Source of the DNA: Actinomycetota bacterium | Lineage (GTDB): Bacteria > Actinomycetota > Actinomycetes > Nanopelagicales > Nanopelagicaceae | DNA length: 12,001 nt | Direction of reading: 5' to 3' | Assembly: GCA_009700405.1 (NCBI GenBank) | Contig: WLMD01000039.1 | Span: 1 to 12,001 of the forward strand | Part shown: in pieces, positions 1 to 5,853 of the stretch | How positions within the stretch are numbered: position 1 is the first letter of the stretch | Layout: the number at the start of each line of letters is the position of its first letter | The notes under the pieces: model-generated | The model's database searches: none | Told to the model about the DNA's origin: nothing | The model's input: only the letters and a program-made list of their open reading frames with translations | Made by a program: the position numbers and the translations under genes

Positions 1-42
1 GATTACTTATCTGACTCTGCTTTCAGTATTGCTCGTTGTTGC

Positions 43-1266
43 TCAACTCTTTAGCGCTTGATCAAGATCCTTAATCAAGTCATCTACATGCTCAAGACCA
101 ACAGATAAACGAAGTACTGATGGCGTAATACCCATCTCAGCCTGAACTTCTGGTGATAGGCGACGGTGAGTGGTTGAAGCCGGATGAGTAATTAGGGATT
201 TACTGTCGCCCAAGTTATTTGAGATATCAATAACCCTGAGTGCATTCATGAATTTGAAAGTATCGCTTTGCTTTCCAGCAAATTCAATTCCAATAGTTGA
301 GCCGCCGCCATCCATTTGTTTTTGAGCTGTCTCATAACCTGGGTGAGATTTTAATCCTGGATATCGAACACTCTTAATCTCAGGGCGTGATTCGAGGAAT
401 TCAGCGATTAACTGAGCGCTGTTATTCATACGCTTGACTCGCATACTCATAGTTTCAAGTGACTTCACTAGAACCCAGGCATTAAATGGACTGAGCGATG
501 GCCCGGTGTGGCGAATAAATGGATTGAGTTGTTCTTTAATGTATGACTCGCTACCCAATATTGCACCAGCAAGAACGCGACCCTGACCATCAATATGTTT
601 AGTGGCTGAGTACATAACAACGTCAGCGCCGTGCTCCAGAGGTTTTTGTAAAACAGGTGATGCCATCACGTTATCAACTATGACGGTCGCTCCAACTTTA
701 TGTGCCAAGTCGCTGACCATTCGGATGTCAACAACTTCTAGCATTGGATTGCTTGGAGTTTCTAAGAAAACTGCCTTAGTTGGAAGAGAAAGAGCTTTTG
801 CCCAAACTTCTGGATCATTTCCTTGTACCAATTCAGTAGTCACTCCCCATTTTGGAAGTATTTCCATCAAGACTACGTAGCACGAACTAAACATGGATGC
901 CGATGCAACGATGCGATCTCCTGCTTTAACTAAACAGGCTACAGATGCAAACATTGCTGACATTCCAGAACCAGTTCCGACACAAAATTCTGCGCCTTCT
1001 ATTGCGGCAAGGCGTTGCTCGAACATAGAGATTGTTGGATTCGCAAAACGCCCATATACATAATGATCTGTTTCGTCAGCAAATGATGACTCAGCTTGTT
1101 CTGCGCTGGAATAGGTAAAACCACTATTGAGGTACAGGGCTTCAGAAGTTTCGCCAAATCCGGATCGCGCTAACCCTGCGCGTATCGCGTGAGTATCCGG
1201 GTGCAACTCCCATGAAGGTTCGGGGCGTTCGTTTCTTGGTTGGTAGCCCCAGAGGCGTTTACTCAT
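43..1266 (-). CDS. metZ: O-succinylhomoserine sulfhydrylase (Cys/Met metabolism PLP enzyme)
   Basis: This cytoplasmic PLP enzyme of the Cys/Met-metabolism family most likely condenses O-succinylhomoserine with sulfide to give homocysteine, the direct-sulfhydrylation route to methionine. From the ATG at 1266 it has 407 residues, a normal full length. Visible landmarks are YGRFANPT near residue 71 (cofactor phosphate contact from the partner subunit), the GTGSGMSA stretch near 97-104, the VDNVMASP segment with the cofactor-ring aspartate near 198, and SATKHIDGQGR with the PLP-binding lysine at about 223. The HIDGQGR ending is typical of MetZ rather than of cystathionine gamma-synthase, though substrate choice within this family is hard to settle by eye. 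The frame stays open to a GTG at 1296 and an ATG at 1290, but those add ten unremarkable residues and overlap the divergent ABC gene. The ATG at 1266 has a -10 box placed for leaderless transcription. Confidence 0.9.
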   Translation of the reverse strand: MSKRLWGYQPRNERPEPSWELHPDTHAIRAGLARSGFGETSEALYLNSGFTYSSAEQAESSFADETDHYVYGRFANPTISMFEQRLAAIEGAEFCVGTGSGMSAMFASVACLVKAGDRIVASASMFSSCYVVLMEILPKWGVTTELVQGNDPEVWAKALSLPTKAVFLETPSNPMLEVVDIRMVSDLAHKVGATVIVDNVMASPVLQKPLEHGADVVMYSATKHIDGQGRVLAGAILGSESYIKEQLNPFIRHTGPSLSPFNAWVLVKSLETMSMRVKRMNNSAQLIAEFLESRPEIKSVRYPGLKSHPGYETAQKQMDGGGSTIGIEFAGKQSDTFKFMNALRVIDISNNLGDSKSLITHPASTTHRRLSPEVQAEMGITPSVLRLSVGLEHVDDLIKDLDQALKS

Positions 1267-1272
1267 GTAAGA

Positions 1273-1278
1273 AGTGTA
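1273..1278 (-). promoter_or_regulatory. Putative -10 box of metZ, leaderless
   Basis: Read on the minus strand this is TACACT, a match to the actinobacterial TANNNT -10 pattern. Six bases (TCTTAC) then lead straight to the ATG at 1266, so transcription would start at or next to the start codon and the mRNA would have no leader. No Shine-Dalgarno sequence is visible upstream of that ATG, which agrees. I see no convincing -35 box. The placement is inferred from sequence alone. Confidence 0.5.
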
Positions 1279-1282
1279 AGGT
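1277..1282 (+). promoter_or_regulatory. Putative -10 box of the ABC exporter genes, leaderless
   Basis: The hexamer TAAGGT, preceded by TG in an extended -10 arrangement, fits TANNNT and is followed by exactly six bases (GCCAAC) before the ATG at 1289. There is no Shine-Dalgarno sequence in front of that ATG, so a leaderless transcript is the simplest reading. Its first two bases are shared with the opposite-strand -10 box of metZ. No clear -35 box is seen. Confidence 0.5.
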
Positions 1283-1288
1283 GCCAAC

Positions 1289-2212
1289 ATGTCCACTCAT
1301 GCATCCCCCGAATTGGCAATTGCCGTCAAAGACCTCACAAAGATATATGGCGAAAGAGCGGCCGTTTCGGGCGCTAATTTCGAAGTACCCCTCGGTACAG
1401 TCTGCGGATTTGTAGGTCCTAACGGATCAGGCAAGACAACCACCATGCGGATGCTGCTTGGTTTGATTTCTCCGACAGCAGGAACGGGCACTATTTTGGG
1501 CGAGCCCATTAACCACCCCGAGCGCTACCTAGCTCGCGTTGGAGCAATGATTGAAGGTCCTGCTTTCTATCCTGCTTTATCTGGTGCCGAAAACCTGCGC
1601 GTACTTGCAACCCTCGGAGGGTATTCACTTGATCAAGTGCAAGGCTTGCTCGAGCGGGTTGGGCTTGGCGATCGTGGCGACTCTAAATACAAAACTTATT
1701 CATTGGGCATGAAGCAACGCCTAGGTATAGCTGCAGCGCTTCTACCTAATCCACAATTGTTAATGCTTGATGAACCAACTAACGGTTTAGATCCCGCCGG
1801 AATTCAAGAAATTCGCGAGTTACTTCGTGATTTAGCAAATGAGGGAACAACTGTTTTTGTTTCATCACATTTGCTTTCTGAAATTGAAATGATTAGTGAT
1901 TCACTTGTCATGCTTCGTAAAGGTGAAGTCATATTTGCAGGAAAAACTCAAGACCTATTGCTTCGCCAACAACCAACAATTATTGCTAAGAGTTCTGATC
2001 CACAAGATTTGGTGAAGCTGCTGGCGATAGCGCATGATGCAGGACACGAAGGAACCATCATTGACGGGGCTGCGCACATTCTTGGCCCAACCGATTGGGC
2101 TCCAATACTCAACAAGATGGCATTCGATGCCGGAATAACTTTGGCGCAACTTGCACCGGTGTTGCCATCGCTAGAAGAAACTTTCTTTGAAATGACAGGG
2201 GATTCAGAATGA
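1289..2212 (+). CDS. ABC-2 type transporter, ATP-binding protein
   Basis: This 307-residue protein is the ATPase of an ABC exporter of the BcrA/CcmA-like class and would bind the inner face of the membrane permease encoded next. Order of motifs: Walker A GPNGSGKT at 43-50, a Q-loop-region segment IEGPAFYPALSGAENL near 88-103 with glutamate where many ABC ATPases have glutamine, signature YSLGMKQR at 137-144, Walker B LLMLDEP at 157-163 with catalytic E162, a D-loop at GLDPAG, and the H-loop histidine at 194. About 100 residues after the nucleotide-binding core form a C-terminal extension common in drug and bacteriocin exporters of this class. The start at 1289 is supported by a -10 box six bases upstream. 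Its stop overlaps the permease start by four bases (ATGA), so the two are probably coupled. The substrate cannot be told from sequence; candidates include a peptide, a drug or an envelope component. Confidence 0.9.
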   Translation: MSTHASPELAIAVKDLTKIYGERAAVSGANFEVPLGTVCGFVGPNGSGKTTTMRMLLGLISPTAGTGTILGEPINHPERYLARVGAMIEGPAFYPALSGAENLRVLATLGGYSLDQVQGLLERVGLGDRGDSKYKTYSLGMKQRLGIAAALLPNPQLLMLDEPTNGLDPAGIQEIRELLRDLANEGTTVFVSSHLLSEIEMISDSLVMLRKGEVIFAGKTQDLLLRQQPTIIAKSSDPQDLVKLLAIAHDAGHEGTIIDGAAHILGPTDWAPILNKMAFDAGITLAQLAPVLPSLEETFFEMTGDSE

Positions 2213-3000
2213 TCCGCGTTTTCTTTGCCGAGTGGCGCAAGCTTCGCCGCCCAACTCTTTTCCTAGGAACCATGGGAGCAGTTGCTGGCGTTACGGCACT
2301 CGTGACCTCACTTCTTTTCTTGCTTATCGATTCAGAAAGAGGAAACGCACGCGAAGGTCAAATGATTAGTCGCCAAACTTTGGAGTTACCACAGGGCCTA
2401 TCAATTGGTTTTAGTAGCGCTGCAGGACTCTTAGGTTTAGTTGCCCTATGTGTTTTTGCCTCTCAAACGGCTCAAGAATATACGCACGGCACGTTGCGTA
2501 ATCTCTTGGTGCGTCAACCAAAACGTTTAACGTTATTGCTTGGGAAATTTATTTCCATGTGTTCTTTTGCTCTTGCCACTGTATTCGTTTCGGCAGTGGT
2601 CAGCATCGCATTAGCTTTTGCGCTTTCCGGAAAAGCAAAAGTTGCAACAACGGCCTGGACAACGACGGATGCACGTACTGCGCTATTTCATACCTTAATC
2701 AATGTCTTTCTTTCAGTATTAGCTTCTGGGACGATTGGCATGATTTTAGGATTGGTATTCCGAGCCCCGATTCCTGCAATTTCTCTGGGCGTTGCATGGT
2801 TGTTAATCCTTGAAAATATAATTGCCGCCACAGTGAAACATTCTGCAACGTGGATGCCAGGACAATTAATTACAACGATTTCGGCAGGAGGAGATTTCAA
2901 TGCCTCCTATATGCATGCAATGTGGGTAGTTTCTGCCTATCTCGCGCTGGGAGTTCTCGTTGTTTCAGTTCTTTTCAGGCGTAGAGATGTATCCAACTAA
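2209..3000 (+). CDS. ABC-2 type transporter, permease protein
   Basis: This 263-residue integral membrane protein is the permease partner of the preceding ATPase. It begins with a short cytoplasmic segment rich in basic residues (FFAEWRKLRRPT), then shows about six hydrophobic segments, roughly at residues 17-39, 67-87, 112-137, 161-185, 189-208 and 233-254. Between the second and third lies EYTHGTLRNLLVRQPKR, a pattern typical of ABC-2 permeases where the cytoplasmic loop meets the ATPase. It ends in a basic tail (FRRRDVSN). The extracellular loop after the first segment contains a charged stretch (DSERGNAREGQ). The start is fixed by the ATGA overlap with the upstream stop. No signal for substrate is visible. 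The gene ends 70 bases before the next start, with no obvious hairpin terminator between. Confidence 0.85.
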   Translation: MIRVFFAEWRKLRRPTLFLGTMGAVAGVTALVTSLLFLLIDSERGNAREGQMISRQTLELPQGLSIGFSSAAGLLGLVALCVFASQTAQEYTHGTLRNLLVRQPKRLTLLLGKFISMCSFALATVFVSAVVSIALAFALSGKAKVATTAWTTTDARTALFHTLINVFLSVLASGTIGMILGLVFRAPIPAISLGVAWLLILENIIAATVKHSATWMPGQLITTISAGGDFNASYMHAMWVVSAYLALGVLVVSVLFRRRDVSN

Positions 3001-3021
3001 AGACACGAGTTGGATCTACCT

Positions 3022-3048
3022 TTGAATTCAGCGTTCATCATTTAGCAT
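3022..3048 (+). promoter_or_regulatory. Possible promoter of the NlpC/P60 gene
   Basis: A TTGAAT at 3022-3027 and a TAGCAT at 3043-3048 resemble -35 and -10 boxes, though the 15-base spacer is shorter than ideal. Transcription would begin near 3055, giving a leader of about 16 bases that just includes the ribosome binding site. This lies in the only spacer of the window longer than 25 bases (3001-3070). The rest of that spacer holds nothing I recognise, including no clear terminator for the ABC genes. Confidence 0.4.
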
Positions 3049-3057
3049 TATGCCCTC

Positions 3058-3064
3058 AGGAGGT
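3058..3064 (+). promoter_or_regulatory. Strong Shine-Dalgarno sequence that sets the GTG start at 3071
   Basis: AGGAGGT is a full anti-16S match and stands six bases before the GTG at 3071. The frame also contains an ATG at 3050, but that codon lies in front of this site, has no ribosome binding site of its own, and would put seven extra residues before the basic start of the signal peptide. Confidence 0.85.
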
Positions 3065-3070
3065 TCCCCA

Positions 3071-4273
3071 GTGAGACGCACACGCTTGATTGTTATTGCC
3101 TTGGTTGCAGGATTGCTCTGCAGCTCAACTCCTGCATACGCGAAAACTCCGAAACCTACTCTTGCTCAAATCGAAGCAGCGAAGAAAGCTGAAGCTGCTA
3201 AACGCAACGCGGCAAATAAAGCAGCGGCAATATTGAATGCGGCAAATCAAACTCTTCGATCACTTACCGCAAAATCTGATGCCGCAAGAGCCTCCTATCA
3301 GCAGGCTCAGCGCGAACTTGCAATAGCAGTAACAGTTTCTAAAGCCGCTACCGCACATGCAAGATTAACTGCTGCCGATGTTTCTGCAGCACATAAAGTG
3401 ATCGGCAAACTCGCATCGAACGCCTATATTTTGGGCGGAGGGTTTGGCGATATCGAACCGTTGTTGAGTTCAAACGGACCACAAGATTTAGCAGATCGAT
3501 TATCAATTCTAGGAACGTTAGGTGAACATAATTCAACAGCTCTAGATCGTTACAAGGCGGCTGAAGTTGTTGCTCGAGCGGCAAAGAAACAAGCCGACGA
3601 TGCAAAGGTAGCGCAGCAGGTTGCGACAGATAAAGTTGCTGCGGCAAAGAAAATTGCCGACACTGCAAAAGCTGCACAACAGGTTGAAGTGAGCAAGCTG
3701 CAGAAAGTTCAAGATCAGTTGATGAAAGAATTGGCCGGCGCTAAGAAGATTCGAATAACTCTCGAGCAACAAAGACAGCTTGCATTACTGGAAGAAGCTA
3801 ATGCCAATCAAGCAGCACAAACACCAGGACAGAAGAAGATTTGGCCAGATCTTGGATTTAAAGGTCGCTCTTCGATTCGTTCAACCGAAGCACAAAGAGC
3901 AAAAGCAGTCGCCTATGCAAAGAAACAAGTTCTAGCGCGGAAGCCATATGTGTGGGGCGCGCAAGGCCCGAATTCCTACGACTGTTCTGGCTTGGTGTAC
4001 GCAGCATTTAAATCAGCTGGACTCGGCTATCCAGAGTGGGGTCGCCTCAACGCTGCTCTGTATTCAGTTGCAACTATGCATGTAAAGCTGACCGAACTTG
4101 TTCCGGGAGACCTTCTCTTCTATTCCTTTAACGGAACCATCGGATCTATTCACCACATCACCATTTATGCGGGTAACGGGATGATGTGGGAAGCCAACTC
4201 TCGAAAGACTGGCTTGATATTTTCTAATATGTACAGCATTAACGGGCTTATGCCATTTGGTGGTCGGGTCTAG
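3071..4273 (+). CDS. Secreted coiled-coil NlpC/P60 peptidoglycan endopeptidase, RipA-like
   Basis: This 400-residue protein is predicted to be exported and to cut peptide stems of peptidoglycan, as RipA-type enzymes do in cell separation. From the GTG start it has a signal peptide (MRRTR, a hydrophobic core, then PAYA with likely cleavage after residue 24). An alanine- and lysine-rich coiled coil follows at about 30-245, interrupted near 113-155 by a segment with QDLADRLSILGTL, a pattern common in the N-terminal domains of RipA/PcsB-like proteins. A linker then leads to a C-terminal NlpC/P60 domain at about 275-400. Catalytic residues are Cys305 in DCSG, His362 in HHITIY and probably Glu374 in WEAN; the 12-residue His-to-Glu spacing matches the Cys-His-Glu triad known for mycobacterial RipA. 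The common R-[ST]-[ST]-x-x-Q motif after the cysteine helix is not evident. The gene has its own promoter and a strong ribosome binding site. Confidence 0.88.
   Translation: MRRTRLIVIALVAGLLCSSTPAYAKTPKPTLAQIEAAKKAEAAKRNAANKAAAILNAANQTLRSLTAKSDAARASYQQAQRELAIAVTVSKAATAHARLTAADVSAAHKVIGKLASNAYILGGGFGDIEPLLSSNGPQDLADRLSILGTLGEHNSTALDRYKAAEVVARAAKKQADDAKVAQQVATDKVAAAKKIADTAKAAQQVEVSKLQKVQDQLMKELAGAKKIRITLEQQRQLALLEEANANQAAQTPGQKKIWPDLGFKGRSSIRSTEAQRAKAVAYAKKQVLARKPYVWGAQGPNSYDCSGLVYAAFKSAGLGYPEWGRLNAALYSVATMHVKLTELVPGDLLFYSFNGTIGSIHHITIYAGNGMMWEANSRKTGLIFSNMYSINGLMPFGGRV
3602..3727 (+). repeat. Imperfect 21-residue (three-heptad) tandem repeat in the coiled coil
   Basis: Within the NlpC/P60 protein the motif AKVAQQV (residues 178-184) recurs as AKAAQQV 21 residues later (199-205), and the flanking alanine/lysine patterns also correspond. 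A period of 21 residues equals three heptads, so this looks like lengthening of the coiled-coil stalk by an internal duplication that has since diverged. The boundaries given are approximate. Confidence 0.5.
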
Positions 4274-4276
4274 TCT
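4271..4276 (+). promoter_or_regulatory. Putative -10 box of tilS, overlapping the upstream stop codon
   Basis: TAGTCT fits TANNNT and is followed by seven bases before the ATG at 4284, the spacing expected of a leaderless transcript. Its first three bases are the TAG stop codon of the NlpC/P60 gene. No Shine-Dalgarno sequence is seen before the ATG. If real, it gives the tilS-to-nadC run its own promoter independent of the cell-wall gene. Confidence 0.45.
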
Positions 4277-4283
4277 TAGCCCT

Positions 4284-5264
4284 ATGACTGCGACTAGCGC
4301 TATGGTGAAAATCCGCAGCGCGGTACGTAGCGAATTATCCGAGTGTTCGGCCGGTGACACAATTATTGTTGCCTGTTCTGGTGGCGCCGATTCATTAGCT
4401 ATGAGTTTTGCTATCGCGCGTGAAGCAAAGAAGCTTGCCATCCAAGTAGTTGGAATAACTATCGATCACCAACTTCAAGAAGGTTCAAGCGCCCAGGCAG
4501 AAAAAGTCATTGAACAATTTAAGACAATGGGCATTGATACGAGCGAGATAGTCTCAGTTGTAGTTGACCTGACCGATGGGATGGAAGCTTCCGCTAGGCG
4601 TGCTCGTTATGCCGCGTTGAATTCCAGCGCTGAGAAACATGGAGCAAAGAAAATCTTCTTAGGACATACTCGCGATGATCAAGCTGAGGGAGTATTGCTT
4701 GGCTTAGCCCGTGGGTCTGGTGCGCGATCATTATCAGGAATGGCTCCACGCAATGGCGCATACATCAGACCGTTGCTAAATATTTCACGCGCACAAACTG
4801 TTGCGGCGTGCGCAGAAGTTGAACTCACTCCCTGGAACGATCCACAAAATAACGACCAAGAATTCTTACGAGTGAAAGTACGCGAAGTATTACTTCCAGC
4901 ACTTGAAGAAGGGATTGGACCTGGAGTTGCTGAGGCGTTAGCTCGAAGTGCAAAGCTCCTTCGTGATGATGCCGATGCGCTAGATGAGTGGGCTGAGCGA
5001 GAATTCGCTCACTTGGAAAACGCCTACCTGGATATTTCAGCCCTGGAGAAGATGCCCAAAGCGGTCCGCACTCGGGTTCTACGAATGGCTGTTTACGCCG
5101 CTGGAGCCCCACAAGGGTCGATTAGCGCCGATCATGTGAGCGCAATTGAGGCACTTGTCACAAATTGGCATGGTCAAGGAGCCTGTGACCTCCCCGGCGG
5201 TGTGAAGGTTTGGCGTTTATCGGGCAGACTTTCGCTCTTAGCCCCATCATCTAACCCGACTTGA
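4284..5264 (+). CDS. tilS: tRNA(Ile)-lysidine synthase
   Basis: TilS is an essential cytoplasmic enzyme that uses ATP to attach lysine to cytidine 34 of the CAU-anticodon isoleucine tRNA, so that it reads AUA instead of AUG. From 4284 the protein has 326 residues, near the usual length in Actinobacteria, which lack most of the longer C-terminal region of the E. coli enzyme. The PP-loop SGGADS is at 32-37. Further family features are the LGHTRDDQAE stretch with its conserved His and acidic residues, the LARGSGARSLSGM segment, RPLL, and the DPQNNDQEFLRVKVR segment before the C-terminal helices. The frame is open back to an ATG at 4257, but that would overlap the upstream gene by 17 bases; the ATG at 4284 has a well-placed -10 box. 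An ATG at 4302 is also possible. hpt follows after 15 bases, an actinobacterial neighbour pair. Confidence 0.92.
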   Translation: MTATSAMVKIRSAVRSELSECSAGDTIIVACSGGADSLAMSFAIAREAKKLAIQVVGITIDHQLQEGSSAQAEKVIEQFKTMGIDTSEIVSVVVDLTDGMEASARRARYAALNSSAEKHGAKKIFLGHTRDDQAEGVLLGLARGSGARSLSGMAPRNGAYIRPLLNISRAQTVAACAEVELTPWNDPQNNDQEFLRVKVREVLLPALEEGIGPGVAEALARSAKLLRDDADALDEWAEREFAHLENAYLDISALEKMPKAVRTRVLRMAVYAAGAPQGSISADHVSAIEALVTNWHGQGACDLPGGVKVWRLSGRLSLLAPSSNPT

Positions 5265-5279
5265 GAGCAGCGAGGCACC

Positions 5280-5831
5280 GTGGATCTATCAGCTATTGGT
5301 AATGACGTAGAGCGCGTGATTGTTACCGAAGAAGACTTGCAAGCAAAAATAAAAGAATTGGCTGCACGAATCGATATCGATTACGCAGGTCGAGATCTTT
5401 TATTAGTTGGCGTGCTTAAAGGTGCAGTAATGGCGATGGCCGATTTAGCTCGTGCTCTACAAAGTCACATTGAAATGGATTGGATGGCTGTTTCATCGTA
5501 CGGATCAGGCACTAAATCCAGTGGCGTTGTTCGGATTCTTAAGGATTTAGATAAAGATATCACCGGTCGTGAAGTTCTTATTGTCGAAGACATCGTTGAC
5601 TCTGGCCTGACTCTTTCATGGCTTAAAGCAAACCTAGAATCACGTGGCGCAAAGAATGTAGAAATTCTTGCCATCTTGCGTAAGCCTGATGCAGCCAAAG
5701 TTGAAGTTCCAGTTAAGTATGTAGGTTTTGAAATTCCCTCAGATTTCGTTGTTGGTTACGGATTAGATTACAACGAGAAATATCGCAACCTGCCATTTAT
5801 CGGCGTACTTTCCAAGCACATTTATTCCTAA
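5280..5831 (+). CDS. hpt: Hypoxanthine(-guanine) phosphoribosyltransferase
   Basis: This 183-residue cytoplasmic enzyme of purine salvage transfers the phosphoribosyl group of PRPP to hypoxanthine or guanine, giving IMP or GMP. The PRPP-binding loop VEDIVDSGLTL is at 102-112. The pyrophosphate-side Lys-Gly turn is in VLKGAV (47-48), the flexible-loop Ser-Tyr is in SSYGSGTKSSG (72-82), Lys135 in RKPDA would contact the purine ring, and the C-terminal FVVGYGLDYNEKYRNLP stretch (156-172) is the classic bacterial Hpt ending. Start is GTG at 5280 with a modest GAGG four bases upstream. The spacing of 15 bases from tilS and 22 bases to ftsH suggests one transcript. Nothing is odd in length or motifs. 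Confidence 0.94.
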   Translation: MDLSAIGNDVERVIVTEEDLQAKIKELAARIDIDYAGRDLLLVGVLKGAVMAMADLARALQSHIEMDWMAVSSYGSGTKSSGVVRILKDLDKDITGREVLIVEDIVDSGLTLSWLKANLESRGAKNVEILAILRKPDAAKVEVPVKYVGFEIPSDFVVGYGLDYNEKYRNLPFIGVLSKHIYS

Positions 5832-5853
5832 GAGAAGAGAACTCAAAAAGATT

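Noticed and set aside
1..42. A feature downstream of metZ at the window edge
   Set aside because: The bases contain a short direct repeat around TTGCTC but no stable hairpin, start codon or recognisable coding end, so nothing can be supported.
1267..1296. Longer metZ starts at GTG 1296 or ATG 1290
   Set aside because: They would overlap the divergent ABC gene, add residues with no family resemblance, and have no ribosome binding site; the ATG at 1266 has a well-placed -10 box.
1289..3000. The ABC exporter beside metZ as a methionine or antibiotic-resistance system
   Set aside because: The genes are divergent and the ATPase/permease pair is of a broad ABC-2 class; sequence gives no sign of substrate, and MetNIQ-type features are absent.
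3001..3070. A terminator between the ABC permease gene and the NlpC/P60 gene
   Set aside because: I looked for a stem with a following T run and found none that is convincing.
3110..3130. Possible lipoprotein signal at the cysteine in GLLCSS of the NlpC/P60 protein
   Set aside because: The residue before the cysteine is Leu, where a lipobox needs Gly, Ala or Ser, and a good signal peptidase I site (PAYA before Lys) follows.
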